Assembly: GCF_008831285.2 (NCBI RefSeq)
Contig: NC_045144.1
Location: 22,829,716 to 22,893,715 of the forward strand
Origin: Nymphaea colorata
Lineage: Eukaryota > Streptophyta > Magnoliopsida > Nymphaeales > Nymphaeaceae
Reading direction: 5' to 3'
Length of the DNA stretch: 64,000 nt
Under the pieces are notes generated by a model. The model ran no database searches and was not told where the DNA came from. It was given only the letters and a program-made list of their open reading frames with translations. Shown piece after piece: positions 9,010 to 22,280 of this stretch (positions are counted from its first letter, which is position 1; each line of letters opens with the position of its first letter). The position numbers and the translations under genes were made by a program.

Positions 9010-11800
9010 ATGTTCAGTAGTTGGTTTCCATTACATTATAATTCTGTAAATTTTTCTTTGTGGCATAGGCAATTAGGCCATGCAAATAAAACTATTGTTA
9101 ATTTTCTCAATTCACATAGTTTTATTTCAATAAAATGTTCTAAAGGCTCTAGATTGTGTGAATGGTGCCTCATTGGAAAATCTCACAAACAGCCTTTCCC
9201 TACTTCTGAATTTCGTGCTACTTGTCCATTACAAACCTTGCATATGGACGTTTGGGGACCAGCCCCTATGGAGGATAGAGATGGATTCAGATATTTCATG
9301 CTCATTGTGGATAACTTTTCTCATTACTTCTAGATTTTTTCGTTGAAGGCAAAATTTGAGGTTACTGAATGCTTCAAAAATTTCAGATTATTTGTGGAGA
9401 AGTAACTAGGATATTACATATCCACTATACAATCAGATAATGGAGAAGAGTTTTGTAATAATGAGCTGCGCCAGTTTTGTAAAGCGAATGGTATCTTACA
9501 TCGTTTTTCATGTCCATATACCCCTGAGCAGAATGGAATAGTCGAACACAAGACCAGACATGTCGTAGAAACTGCTCTCAGTATGATGCATGATTGAAGA
9601 TTAAAATATTCTTTTTGGATTGATGCTTGTAGAACAACCATATATATTATTAATCGGCTTCCGACTATTAAGTTAGATCGTCAATCTCCTTTTCAAAAAT
9701 TGTTTGGACAGCCACCACCCTATGGTCATCTACAAGTTTTTGGTTCAAAATGCTATCCCCTTCCTACTCCCACCGATTGCTCAAAATGTCAACCGAAGAC
9801 TGTTAAATGCACTTTTCTCGGATATGCGAGCAGACAAAAAGGATATCTCTGCTTTGATGAAAGTCTACAAATAATATTGTCACTCGTCATGTAACATTTG
9901 ATGAGGCACCCTTTGAAGATCATTCTTCTCATGAGGTCTTGTTATCCAAGGATGACGTGGAAAAGGAACTTCAACTCTGGTATCAAGCAGAAAAAAGTCT
10001 TGACAATGATCATATTAACCATCTGCCTCCTCAAGGTATTGTTCTACCTAATGTTACCATTACGTCTCCAGTTATGCAAGATCAAGATGATCTCCATGAC
10101 ATTACTTCAGCTCTTCAACCAAATTTATTGTCTTCCAATGAGGGAGAGATATCTCTGGTTGCTCAAGATATTACAGATTCTAATAATGTCAATCACGAAC
10201 CGTTGCTATCACAAGAGACAAGCTATAACAGAGAAATTGACCTACCTATCTCAAGCCCACCTTATCATACTCACCCAATGACAACTAGGTCAATGACTGG
10301 GTCATTAACTCCCAAGGCACTTATTGGAGCAATTGAACCAAAGGAACCCACGACTCGGAAAGAAGCTTCCACCAATAAACTATGGCAGCAAGCAATGCTC
10401 AAGGAATTCACTATGCTTCAACAAAATCAAACATGGCACCTAGTTCCACCTCTACCAGAATACAATGTCATCAGCTCTAAATGAGTGTATAAAATCAAGC
10501 GTAATGCCGATGGGTCCATCGCTCAATATAAAGCACTACTGGTTGCTCGAGGATTCTTACAAGAAGCTGGCATTGATTATCAGGAGACTTTTACTCCCAT
10601 GTTAAACCCACGACAATCAGGGTCCTTCTTACCATGGCTATGCAATTTGGATGAGATCTATGTCAACTAGACTTTGACAATGCATTTTTAAATGGCTATC
10701 TTGATGAGGACGTCTACATGGCCCATCCTGATGGTTTTGTTGATCCTCAACATCCTACGTATGTTTGCAAACTTGACAAATCACTCTATGGCCTCAAACA
10801 GGCACCAAGAGCATGGTATTCTCGACTCAGTTTCTATTTACAAAATCTTGGATTCCAGATTTCTCAATCCGATCCTTCGCTATTCATCTACACCAAAGGA
10901 GAAGTAAGATTATTCTTATTAGTCTATGTTGATGATCTCATTGTTACTGGGTCTTCTTCCACTTGTATTTCCAAAATAATTCAGCAGTTTGGGCAAGAAT
11001 TTTTGTCAAAGATTTAGCACAATTATCCAACTTTCCTGTTGTTGAGGTCACTCGAACAGAAAATGCCTTATATATATGACAACAACAATATATCAAAAAT
11101 ATTATCCGCTGAGCAAATATGAGTACATCCAAAGCATCTATTTCTCCAATGAGCCCAACTAATACTAAAAACCAGGACGATTGGTTGTTTCATGATCCAT
11201 CTCTCTATCGCAGCATAGTTGGGGCCTTGAAATATGCTACTCTTACGCGACCTGACATTGCGTTTGCTGTCAACAGAGCATGCCAATTCATGCATACACC
11301 TTCGGCTGGTCATTGAACTATAGTAAAGCGAATCCTATGCTATCTTAATGGAACCAGTCACTATGCTCTTAAATTGGTTCCATCTCCATCACTGCAGCTT
11401 AGCATCTTCACTGATGCTGATTGGGGTGGAAGTTTTGGGGATTGAAAATCAACTGGGGGATTTGTCACATTTTAGGCAATAATGTTGTATCTTGAGCTTC
11501 TCGAAAACAACACACTGTTGCTCGTTCTAGCACTGCGGCTGAATACAAGTCCCTCGCATGTGCTGCTGCAGAAGTGCTTTGGCTAAAATCTCTCCTTCAG
11601 GAACTAGAAGAAAAGGTGGTTCAACCACCTATACTATGGTATGATAATCTTGGAGCATTATGTCTTGCAAGAAACCCTATATTTCATGCACACACCAAAC
11701 ACATTGAAGTTCATTTTCATTTTGTACAGGACAAATAAAATTCATTCGGACAAACGAACAACTAGCCGATGGTTTAACAAAGGCACTCAGCTGTAGTTCT
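9010..11800 (+). pseudogene. copia B pol (integrase, RT, RNase H), broken
   Basis: The pre-integrase motif LWHRQLGH with CEWC follows about 9055-9180. The integrase core begins near 9230 (LHMDVWGP) and continues through QSDNGEEF, YTPEQNG and INRLPT to the VFGS/FLGYAS region near 9830. Before RT there is a Ser/Thr-rich linker (9939-10300). RT starts near 10380 and includes [12 protein letters not shown] and an intact [11 protein letters not shown] near 10920. RNase H ([10 protein letters not shown], then [11 protein letters not shown]) runs about 11520-11740. Stops and shifts occur near 9330, 9600, 9890, 10480, 10670, 11017 and 11316. Motif A before 10692 is scrambled by a shift. It keeps YVDD, unlike the other elements here, but cannot be translated as one protein. 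Confidence 0.9.
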
Positions 11801-11859
11801 TTCAGACATTTCAGAACCAAGCTGAATATTGTGGAACCCCCATTCAGCTTGAGGGAGCG

Positions 11860-12110
11860 TGTTAAGTAAACCCCTCAAGTCAAGGAGAAGAGATAATGGC
11901 AAGATCATGGCTAAAATATAGCAGATGATTGAGAATCTTCAGTTGAGATCAGATCAGAGAAACAGAAAATCTTTGCAGATCCCGTAGGGCTATGAGCTAT
12001 CCTTCCTTAAATGTCTCTCAATTGTAAACTATATATAGTGGTGTAAACTATCATGTAAATGGTCTTCTTCTTCTTCCTCCTTGCAAGATAATAGAAGTTT
12101 CTTTCTTGAG
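11860..12110 (+). repeat. 3' LTR of copia B (right border approximate)
   Basis: The LTR starts TGTTAAGTAAACC right after the polypurine tract. It contains a TATA-type motif CTATATATAG at 12029-12038 followed by a TCTTCTTCTTC tract, as in many copia LTRs. With no second copy in the window the end cannot be fixed by comparison; I place it near the TTTCTTTCTTGA at 12110. Confidence 0.65.
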
Positions 12111-12559
12111 GTATCCTTTTAGAATCCAGTTATCCGACCATTGGAAGGAGGAAGGGCGAGAAAGGGATAGAAAAAGGGGAGAAAAGGAGAGAGCAAGATG
12201 AAGAAGGGAGAGAGAGAGAAAAAGAGAGGGTGAGAGAGAGAGAGTAGAAAAATTAGATCAATGTTACTAAAGTAGAGTCCAACAGGATGTTGAAAACCTA
12301 CATGATGTCACACACCGGGCGCAAAAAATCATAGAACAGAAATAACACCCAACTCACCCACGAGAATTCCACCCATATGTTAGAGCCAAAAATTGAACTT
12401 AAGTCTTCCATAGTCTTCAAAAAAATACATCATTTATAACCAGCCATATGCGTCACCATGTTAGAGCCAACTAAGTCCTCCATAGTCTTGTAGCATGTTT
12501 TTGCTCATCTGATCTCGTATGATTCCATAATTAGGTCCCAAATCCTGGAGTCACTTCTG
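12111..12559. other. Unassigned, GA-rich stretch
   Basis: A purine-rich tract lies at about 12145-12245. A short near-duplicate (GTTAGAGCCAA ... TCCATAGTCTT) occurs at about 12378-12420 and 12460-12490. No gene is recognised. Confidence 0.5.
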
Positions 12560-12760
12560 ACAATCACTCTTGGTAAATGCGATGTTCTGTCATAAACTTC
12601 CTCATAACTGGTCAGTCCCAAAACAACTGAGTGATGTTTTCCTCTGTTCTACAAAGGCAATGCCAACTAGCCATGTGCATGGAATCCTATCCTTTTAAGT
12701 AATGGTCCATGAGCACCAATCCTGTAAGATGAACAAAGTAATAAACTATGCCTTGGTGAT
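12560..12760 (-). pseudogene. LINE-type RT zinc-binding domain fragment (zf-RVT)
   Basis: Read on the minus strand, about 12600-12672 gives SWHCLCRTEENITQLFWD, then a stop, then PVMRKFM. This fits the C-x2-C ... HLF-x2-C pattern at the end of plant L1-type ORF2, including the upstream helix (LVLMDHYLKG, family pattern lTxdxLxkRg). It is not in the same orientation as the LINE at 37.8-43.6 kb. No RT core or endonuclease is recognisable next to it on the minus strand. The fit is by eye and short. Confidence 0.5.
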
Positions 12761-13947
12761 GGCCCTGTCCCCCATAATGTGTCCCTTAGAAAACACCCGA
12801 TGAAGACACCATCCACTGAAAAGCCGCTTGTCCTTGTGTAATGTCATCGTTCCTATCTTGAAAAAATTGGAATCCTTTGTTACATGATGACCAAATATTA
12901 GACTTCTATCCAACCATTTTAATGAGGACCTTAGGCTCATTAACAGCTAGTCGATCCTTATTTATGAGAAACACAGCCCAAGAATCACGAGAGATAAAAG
13001 TAATGCAATCACCAAATCTGCAAATTTATTCAAAAATGAGTTTTGGCTTACGAGCTCTGGTGGAGTGCAGGGTCGGTTCAGAATGCTCAGGGTCTTTGCT
13101 TTTGGATGTTGGATTCTTCCTAGGGTGTGTCTTAGCAACCTAGAACTTGTTCTCAAGCAATAATTCAGTCTGCTTGATTTGAGATTGTGGTAGGCTCACA
13201 CCCAGCAAATGGAGAAATTCACATGCCAATTTACCAAGGGGAAGAGTGTGCTGGATGGGTTCAATAGGGCGCAGTAAATGGGATAGTTGGGATGAGGGCT
13301 GCTGAATTGGAAACGCATGTTAACGGTGAAAGGAATAAAGAAATACATCTGAACTTGGTTGGATAATGATCCTGCCCACAGGCTAGATGAAGAAGACACC
13401 AGAAATGAGAAGGGGATGGGTCGATTTATGGTGGGATTAAGAAAGCATGCGGCAGATTCCACAGACGATGAATGGAGGTCCCTAAAGGGTGAGTGATTAC
13501 CTTGTGCGTGCGCCACCCAAATTGTCTGCTGCATTATGCCTTGAACGGCTCAACAACCACATCTGATTTACTAAATTCATTGCAGCCTCCTGTTACAGTA
13601 TTCCCCATGCCACACAAGGAGCGTGAAGGACTAGCATAATCCTTAACATCCACCTAGTGCAATAATTGCCGCGTGCATCACTTTCTTGTGAGGCAATGGA
13701 GATTGAACCGTCACCCTGTACCCAGTCACCATCTCCAACAAGCTCACCCTGTTTTGCGTGGGCAATGGAGGATGACAATCAAGAGAGCAGGTGAGAAATG
13801 ACTGACCATTGAGGTGACCTTGTGTTTCCCTCTCAACCTTTTTTTCTTTTTTATTTTTTGGATGTCATTGAGGCTGTCCAATGAAAATGGAAAGAATGGC
13901 TTCAATTGTATTCATTGGATATGTCAGAGGGGTTATATGCCTCTTCC

Positions 13948-13950
<3 letters not shown>
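12761..13950. other. Unassigned intergenic DNA
   Basis: Several open frames of 60-112 codons occur on both strands, but none shows a domain or motif I recognise. It could be further LINE sequence on the minus strand upstream of the zf-RVT fragment. I cannot show that. Confidence 0.4.

Positions 13951-14012
<62 letters not shown>
13951..14012. repeat. (TA)n microsatellite
   Basis: About 31 TA units without interruption. Confidence 0.95.
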
Positions 14013-14015
<3 letters not shown>

Positions 14016-14446
14016 ACCCCCAAGACTATAACCTTTTTTAAAGTTCATAATCCACATATTAGTTTATGAACAAGTTCACTTGTGAAAGGCCACTGCTTCA
14101 TGTTTTAAATAATATTGTATAGTAGATTTTTTTTTTAAATTGTATCAAGCAGAACCTTTAGAACCCAAAGTGTTATCGATGATCTGCGTTGGCGAACTTG
14201 TTAACTACTGATCTTGGTCGTCCATAACAAAAATGGTTTTCAACATAAAAATTGACATCTTATTACTTTATTATTATGTCAATAAAAAGTCTACAGCTGA
14301 TGTAAGCCAAGCCCGTTAACAGGGTCATCTTATTATCAACATGATGCATAGATGTATCCAAACCAACATATCAAAATATATTTCAATGTTGGGGTTCATG
14401 TGATGCTGATATTAAGGAAAGAACTTTTATATTCAATTCCAGAATG

Positions 14447-14590
14447 AATCCAACTTTTAAGTTATATCTGAGTCCAATCTGAACCCGACTTTTAAGTCAT
14501 GTCCTAATCCAATCTAAATCTGGTTTTTAAGTGACATCTGAATCCAATTGAAATATGACTTTTAAGCCATATGCAAATCCGACTTTTAAT
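14447..14590. repeat. 35-bp minisatellite, four copies plus a partial
   Basis: The word ACTTTTAAG (or GTTTTTAAG) recurs at 14454, 14489, 14524 and 14559, exactly 35 bp apart. Between them lie variants of ATCCAATCTGAA. A last partial copy lies 24 bp further on. Confidence 0.8.
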
Positions 14591-15640
14591 TTTATTTATT
14601 AGCTAATTTTGAAATATATGTATCCTTAGAATTTTAATCTTAGTCAAATTTGATAAAGTAAGCCAAAAATATATTTTTTTAAACGAGTACCAATATTGAA
14701 GTAATGTAGTAAATGATGAATGATTGTAAGGCAAGTGCAACTGCGTGGTTAAATCACAAGTACCAAGCCATTTAGGTTGGACCTTGGTGTTGTATTCCAT
14801 TTAGTAAGGTAATAGTTACCAAGGGAAAATTTTCATACATTTTTACAATTTCCTTGAACAAAATAGTGTGTAACATGCTTCTGCTATAGGCCAAACCAAC
14901 TCCATAGATATACATAAGAAAATAAAAATTGATCATCACTTGAGAAAGAATGAAGAGTCAAATGTTTCAAAATGTAACCTACGAGGATTTACCCATTTTA
15001 AGTAATAAGAATCACAACAAGGTAATATGTAGAAACATATATAATGACCACCAAATGGACTATAAAAGCCAACCTTAACCTCACATCAGACTAAACTTGA
15101 TTGGTGGTATTTGTCAAACCCATTGAGAGAGAGCAAAAGGGAGGGAGGGAAGGGGGGGGGGGGAGGGAGGGGCAGGGAAGAGTGAGAACAAACATAAGTA
15201 CATACGAGTCACATCACATCATCAAACTTCATGCTCTAGAGCATTTAAACTTCAATTTTCAAAATTGTACTTGTGTATTTTTTTTTTATGCAACAAGAGA
15301 CTAGACGAGTCATTCCTTGACAACCTCAACAAGGAAACATTTTCACCATTTAATACGAGCTTGCAAGGATTGTCTGTCAATGCCTCAACTTGCCTATGTA
15401 TATGTTTTCATTATTTTGATATATATAGTTCAACCACATTTACACTATATTGAAGATAATGCTATCAAATTAACATGTACTATGTAATAATAATAATAAT
15501 AAATTAAATAAACTTAATAAACATAAATAACTATAGGTTTTAATTAATATAAATAAAGTAAATAAGTACAAAAAGAATATATACCTCTAATTTATGGCTC
15601 AGTTTCAATATTTGCATATGTAAATGGTGCTTCCTCTTCA
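14591..15640. other. Unassigned AT-rich DNA
   Basis: There is a short G-rich stretch (about 15140-15175, with a run of G) and an AT trinucleotide tract near 15490. No gene is recognised. Confidence 0.5.
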
Positions 15641-17560
15641 GGCAAATGTGCAGGAAAATTAGAATCATCTCACAAAAGAATGAAATAAGCTACAAAAAAA
15701 AACTTAAAAACCTTAATACTAAATTAATTACCTTCAATTTGATCTCGCAACTAATTGTGTGTAGATATCAAAGCTCCATTGTCTTTGTACCTAATCGACT
15801 TCTGTACATATCAAGAATCCATCCACCTATACTAAATGTTGACTTTTATGCAATAGTGGATTTTAGAATAGCCAAAATATCACATATCCCATTTAAGATG
15901 AAACTTTCCATCATATCAAAATATCAATTATATTATTTTTTACATCAATATGCTCTTCGAAATACAACTCCAAATATGATTTTTTTCATTAACTCTGTGA
16001 TGATTCTTCAAGAAAGTCATCTTGTACACTTGTTATAGACTTTTTAAGAGAAGAGAATTCGACCAAAGAAGTAAAGTTAAATGAATCACTATCTGTCTTA
16101 AAAGCAACAATATAACGAATAAAGAATGTTTTTGATGCATAGATAGTTTTATACTCATCGTAAAAATCACAAATGTAGTTTATAATTGTAGAAACATATC
16201 CATATGCTTTATCTTTATAAAATTGCTTATAGTCAAGTTCAATTTTCTCCTTATAATGAGATTAAAAAACCATTGCAAAAGCTAAAATTAGATTGCATAT
16301 ACCCCAATACTTGTCAAACCTTTTGTTCATCCTCATCACCATATTTGAATGACAAATATCTAATTTGGATACATTTAATCATTTTTTATCTTTACAGTCA
16401 CAAAATTGTTTAAAGATGATCTTAGAAGCAGGATACTTTACCAAAGAAATGACATTAGTATCATCATAAAATATTTTTAAACAGTTTTAACTAAGAACAA
16501 CATTCTTTCACTCATCCTTATTTGGTGTCAAAAAATAATAATGATCAAGTCCTTAGAGATAACCAAAAGCTTTTTTATATTTTAAAGCTACATCAAACAT
16601 AAGAAATGTCAAGTTTCATAGTTCAATCATCGAGACATAATTTTTTTTCACAAGCAACTTTGACATGATGCATTGCTTGATCAAAAATTTAATGTAGAGC
16701 TAGAGATTGTTTAATATATGTATTATGTTTTTTGATTTTATCAATCACATCACTTATTTCTTTGACACTATCTTACACAACTAAGTTAACAGTATGAGCA
16801 ACACATCTAACTTGAAAAAAAAAAATCATTACGAGAAAGTGCATCCTTTTAAGAAACCATCCATCAATTTTGTAACCACATTGTCATTTGGAAAACAATT
16901 ATCTAAAGTAATTAAAAATTAACTTGTGGTCAATATTTGTTTTAGTAAAAAACATGTAATGACGTGTGAATTTTTCTTATGTATGAGTGTTTCAATGGCA
17001 ACAAAGTTATGAACTTTCTTTTGCATTTCCCAACCGCTATCAATATAATGTACAATCAAACATAAATAACCATGTTTTTTACAAGATGAAGTCTACATGT
17101 CAAATGTGAGACTAATCCTTTCATTAATCTTATCTAAAATATTACGTGATTTTGTCATTTCATTTTCATACATTTGTATGCAATCCGATCTAATAGTGTT
17201 ACATAATAATTCCTTGAACTGTAGTTGCAATCTTTTAACAAACTTTTGAAAGCCTAAATGACTAACTATAAAAAATCGATATTCATAAAGAATAACCATA
17301 GCTAAATCAAACTGGCTTTTATTTGAATCAAACTTGAAAATATTAATAGTACTTATTCTGTCTTTAGTCCTTTCACCAACTACAAAACGTTGTTGGCCTA
17401 GTTTTAAGTTAAGTCTCTTAGGACATGCCTTCAGATGGTTCCTTAGACATGTAATACGAATTTTACTATTAAAATCTGGAAAGGCTTTTGGTTGTTGACA
17501 GACAGCACGCTGAATACCTACTTTATTTATTGTCTTGCTAAGATCCTTCCATACAAGTAA
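15641..17560 (-). pseudogene. hAT transposase remnant, BED zinc finger type (RICESLEEPER-like)
   Basis: On the minus strand the protein can be followed through the whole family order. The BED finger end (CLRNHLKACPKR) lies near 17430. The conserved block YRFFIVSHLGFQKFV to the catalytic LTFDMW follows at 17093-17299. ITLDNCFPND, with the second catalytic Asp, lies near 16900, and VRCVAHTVNLVV near 16800. The C-terminal dimerisation part, TFSIGGWILDMYRS, lies near 15800. Many stops and frameshifts interrupt it. In the last block the expected catalytic Glu before AFS is Lys after a stop. The family normally moves DNA by cut-and-paste in the nucleus. I could not find its inverted repeats or target duplication. 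Confidence 0.85.
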
Positions 17561-19535
17561 TCCATTTCTTGTAGAATGTCAAGTATCTAATATTTTTCAA
17601 AGAAACAACTTACACTTGCAAGTAATCCATTCCTTTGATTGATTAAACAGGGAAAATTTGTTAAAACAGTTTTTATGTTATCATGTTTTGTAGCTCTGCC
17701 ATTAGCTATAATTTCAAAAAGCAAGCTTAAGAAAAACACTATAACAATGTTACTGTTCACATTAGATTTGGGAAAATAGAGTTCATCACAAGATCTGATT
17801 AGGTAAAAAAATAAAATCCTTAAACAAGCCATGAACCATTTGCAATTTTTGTTTGCTATTATCTGGCCTAACTGCGCATAAATTAATCTATTTTGATTAA
17901 AGCATTACCATCTCCAACATAATCAAATCCAACTACTAGTTGCACAAGTAATTTGATGTTTATGAACAAGAAAACTATTTCAAATTGACCTGAACATAGG
18001 AATATTACTTGGATCTAATCCGAAGGCAGACGTGGCCAGATTTTATTATTTATCAAATCAGATCTCAAATCAAGCTACAATGAAATCATTGTGCAAATAA
18101 AAGACTTCCCATCTATCCCCTTAGACTCCTACCTCACACTATTAGTAGTCTACTTAATTGCTGCATAGAAATGTCAACAATAGGAAGGTTGGAAATAAGA
18201 TACAGATCAATATCACAACGAAAGCTATTGGACATCAATCAAAATTTGTAACAACATATATGAAAAAGAAGAAAGCTACGAAATTAACATAAGCAAACAT
18301 CAATGCCAACATGTCAAAGGCTAATTACAAGCTTGCAGGAAAAAAGCTACCATCCTTTGTCAACAATGATGGGTGGGCTGGTAGATGGCCACTAACTTAT
18401 TCTTTCATGCCACTGTGGATACTTGTATGCCCAAAATGTAGCAACAATCCACTCATTACATATATAAGTTTTTAAACTCTACCAACCATTCAGTTGCTAC
18501 TGCAATAAAAGGAAATGTGTCATCAATACATGAAAAGTATGAATAAAAGTATTTTTTCCTTGTTGGAACATGTACAAAGAAAATAAAAGTTTGATTAACA
18601 AAATTGACACTCTTAGGTGTGTCCGCCAGATATATTATATGTGTGTGTATGTGTGTGTGTATATCTATATGCGACAAAATGATGAAAAGAAATAGGCATA
18701 GGTCATCAATCAAATAAAGAAAATGAAATGGACAAGACTAATCTATGTTTTAGGTCCATGGCTGCTAATTGAAAATGCATTAATGACCTTATGAACATAT
18801 TGCAATCTAGTCTCTTTAGTACTGGTCATATCATTTTTTAAATAAGCTCATGATTTCATCATGAAACTTTTTGTATTACCAAATTTACAAGTAATAAAAC
18901 ACTTGAAAACCTTCTTAGTATCATCTAAAGAGGACAAACAAGAAACCAATATATTAAAAAGTGAATTACAAGCTACAAGTTGAATGAAGGACTGGACTGC
19001 AATGAAGTATACGACATGCACTAGAAGATAAATTCATTCATTCATATTTGGGTGTAAAATAGGAGTGGTTGTTGTGAATTACAAAGGTGGGCAATGAGAA
19101 TGAAGCGTTAAACTTTGTCTTGTCGAATTAGCCATATCATCATCTTTGTGTTTACGAAACCATATATCATTTTTCATTTCGTACAGAAAGTTAGTGAACA
19201 AGATACTTAAAGCAATATTCCAACTCCATTGGCATCACCACAACTCACCACTTCCTTGTGGTTAATCTCTTAACCAAGTCGTGCTTAACTTTTTTCCTTG
19301 ATTACTTTCTCATGCTATCTGTCACTAGGTTTCTATGATTTGCTATCATTGTCCATAGAACTTGTTTGTCACCTATAATAGATTGTTACTGTTTAGTGAA
19401 TCTTCTTCAAAATTTCAAATAAATTCATGGAACATTAAGTTATAAAATCTCATATGAATCTGCCCCAATTTTTGGAGCAGTTTTACTGAACAGTAATAAT
19501 GTGTTATGGGTGCGAAACTGCCCCATAGTGTTTAA
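17561..19535. other. Unassigned DNA between the hAT and CACTA remnants
   Basis: I recognise no gene. There is a GT/TA microsatellite around 18625-18670. The missing 5' half and TNP2 transposase of the CACTA element would be expected upstream of 19536, but I see none of its motifs here. Confidence 0.4.
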
Positions 19536-19700
19536 ATTAAAAAGGTATGCATGTAATAAAAGTCAACTAGAAGGGTCAATTACTATGGGCTATTTGACAG
19601 ATGAATGTGTGATATTTTGTTCAACATATTGCAAGTGTGTAGATTCAAGAATGAATAAACCTTAAAGGAATGATGAAGACATTATTGATAATCCAGAAGA
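19536..19700 (+). pseudogene. DUF4218 C-terminal remnant (CACTA)
   Basis: From about 19540 the frame reads RYACNKSQLEGSITMGYLTD, followed by ECVIFCSTYC and SRMNKP, a stop, and RND. The family pattern is RNKAxPEGSIAEGY, EExxxFCSRY, then ETRFNRPxRN. The match covers about 45 residues with one stop. DUF4218 lies directly downstream of the TNP2 transposase in intact elements. Confidence 0.78.
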
Positions 19701-20089
19701 TGAATCCAGTGTGGAGAGAATGGAGCATCCATTAAGTGCATCAGAATTGGTAACCATGAACACATTGACTCCCCATTAAATGCATACATACATATTATTT
19801 TATCACAAGGTTGTTCTACTATATATTATGTAAGAATATTCTGAATTTTGAATATATATAATACATTGATCATACAATATATTATGATGCTATTACATCT
19901 ATTTTTTGCGTTATAGGCAACACTTGAGGTTGATTACCAAACAATGTGTGATGAATCCCAATGCCATACAGCGCCTCCCCAAAACAATTTTTTCAGATTA
20001 GTTTGAAAAACGTATACGGTTCATACATATGCTACTATGTATTTGGATTTAGATTTACATTATTTATGACATTTATATATTATATGTAT

Positions 20090-20728
20090 TGTTACAAATT
20101 AAAAAAACTATGATCAAGAAAATCAACATATACCAAAAAATATTGTTTGGTTCTCTTAATTCCCAAATAGGAATACATTCAAATATAAATGGTTCATATC
20201 TAATGGATTCATATTTTATACAAGGGATAAAGACACATACAAGAAATACCATAATAGTGGTGTTTTTGTTAATGCACATACTCCTAATGTTGGTGAAGTT
20301 GAATACTATGAATATATCACTAACAAAATGGAAGTTTGTTACTATGAGAGGCTGAAGTATGTGTTTTTCAAATGCAAATGGTATGATTCTTGACTGGACG
20401 TCAGACAAGCAACTAAATTGATGAATTTGGGTTGACATATATTAACATCAACTATAGATGTATGAAGGATGAACCATTTGTTTTATCATCTCAATGTCAA
20501 CAAGCTTTTTATGTCAAGGATCCAATAGACAACAATAGGCATGTTCCTATTAAAACAAAACCTAGAGACTTGTATGACATATTGGGACATATGCAAGAGT
20601 GCAATATGAATGTACAAAACTCATCAAATAGTCAATCTGACAATGAACATGATGATATCCATTGGGTTGGGCATGTACAACATGCAATATTGGTTAATAG
20701 TTTGTATATTATCTTTGTTTGTCTTTGA
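20090..20728 (+). pseudogene. DUF4216 remnant (CACTA)
   Basis: Across two frames: the strand reading KWFISNGFIFYTRDKDTYKK, then NSGVFVNAHT, VEYYEYITNKMEVCYYE and VFFKCKWYD, followed by DEFGLTYININYR, DEPFVLSSQCQQAFYVKDP and KTKPRDLYDI. This is the complete DUF4216 pattern (F-K-C-x-W, then PFxLAxQAxQVFYVxDP and xKxxPRdlydi). One frameshift separates the halves near 20390. The last part (20432-20728) is open. The function of DUF4216 is not established; it is a constant companion of plant CACTA transposases. Confidence 0.85.
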
Positions 20729-20827
20729 TTGTACAAATCCATTTTATGAATCCATTCTATACATATTTATTTCTTGTTGTAATTTTATGTTCTGTATTTA
20801 AACTGATGTAATGTTTGTGTTGTCTAT

Positions 20828-22280
20828 ATGGTACAGATGAGGAGTACATATAAGAGAAAACATGTCATTCATTCGACATATGATACTGACTCACATATGG
20901 AGGAAGAATACGAGACCATGGAGAGCGAAAATACAAGTAGTGAAGAGCCGACAATTGATGCACACCCTTCTGGTAATGAATATGAAAGAATTTATAGTTC
21001 ATTAGTCAATCACTATATTGTAATTTATAAGTATAAACTTTATTTACTATTTTTGTAGGACCTTCAAGTAAGAATGCACATGGCATCATTTGCACTTTGG
21101 CTGCTGCAAACTTAAGAAATGGCTCAAAGCATAAGATAATAATAAAACCATTGGGCCAACCTATTCGAAGAGAGACACAACATTTGACAACACATGTCGG
21201 TATACAGACGCATGATCATGTTATCACACCATTGTTATATTATAATTTTCTAAGCTTCCAGCGTTATTCATGATAGACCTATGGCTGCATACTCATGTAC
21301 GTAATATTTTCATAAATTGTTTATATTGAAGTATTATACTGACATCCACTTTGATATATGGAAACATTACAAATAAGAATTCACAAAAGAAGAAAGAGCA
21401 CTTCTATAGAGGTAGGTTACACATGAATATTCACAATTATACAGGTATTAGAGGCATGAGCACAGGAAATTATTTAAAGAACCTGCAAGTCCTCAAGTTG
21501 ATACCTAAGTAGCTCAATTCATAAATAAACACAACATCCCACAAGATCATTGGGAGTCCGTTAGCAACTATTTTGCTGAAGATAAGTCGAATGTTTGTCT
21601 ATGACATTTGCATATAATGAGGTTATAATATAAAGACAACATTATGCAGAAATAATTGTATGTATGTCATATATTAAGGTGCTTTTGTGTTTTCAGAAAT
21701 CAGCAAAAAAAATGCACAGGCATATGCTAAACAGAAGAATTTTCATACAACTAGCACACAAAGTTTTGCACGTTTTAAGGAGAAGGAGGTACATGTTACT
21801 TCTGTTCATATATTATATGACTGTATATATTAATTAATATCTTGTATTAATAGAAATATACAATTTGGGGAAAGTTTTGAGTTAGTCATCATGTGTTGTG
21901 CTATTCATTGTAACTAGGACCCATAAGAACCTGAACTACTCAATCCTTGAAACAACTGCTATCATTGTAAGTCTCATTCAAGCAATTACATTTGTGTGTC
22001 TCAGCAGTATATTTGTTATCATATACTCAAAATAATTACATTCTTCATAATATATATTATCATATATTGCAAGATCAACTAAAAGAACAACTCCAAACAG
22101 TGCCTGAAGGGATGCAAGATACAGCGGGAAGTAATGATGTCTATTCCAGGGTGACGGGATAGGAGAAACATGGTAGAGTATGGATGATGGGACTTGATTA
22201 GTCTTTTGCAGTTCGGTTCATCCTCCAATTAGAGCATCATACGTGCCTTCCAAGAAGACAACGCATTAGAGAAGGATAAA
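20828..22280 (+). pseudogene. Acidic segment and Transposase_24 remnant (CACTA)
   Basis: An acidic open stretch (20828-20990, rich in Glu, Ser and Thr) precedes a possible intron ending at TTTTTGTAG (21058). Then comes an exon-like piece with GIICTLAAANLRNGSKHKI and LGQPIRRET (from 21061). Further pieces include KKNAQAYAKQKNFHTTSTQS and FARFKEKE (about 21700-21790), and a later YSRVTG-stop-EKHGRVWMMGL (about 22140-22190). This order (G-Q-P, HttGxxSFAxxxxE, then GRVRGLG) is that of the plant Transposase_24 domain. Stops and short gaps break it up. Confidence 0.72.

Larger units (their letters stand above)
8160..12110 (+). mobile_element. Second Ty1/copia element (copia B), 5' truncated, coding region decayed
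   Basis: Gag zinc knuckle, integrase, RT and RNase H follow in copia order on the plus strand. They are followed by a polypurine tract (CAGCTTGAGGGAGCG) and an LTR starting TGTTAAGT at 11860. No matching 5' LTR or primer site is seen upstream, so the left border is approximate. There are many stops and several frameshifts. Confidence 0.88.

Noticed and set aside
20073-20438. Minus-strand 121-codon frame as a gene
   Set aside because: It is opposite the DUF4216 remnant and contains no domain.
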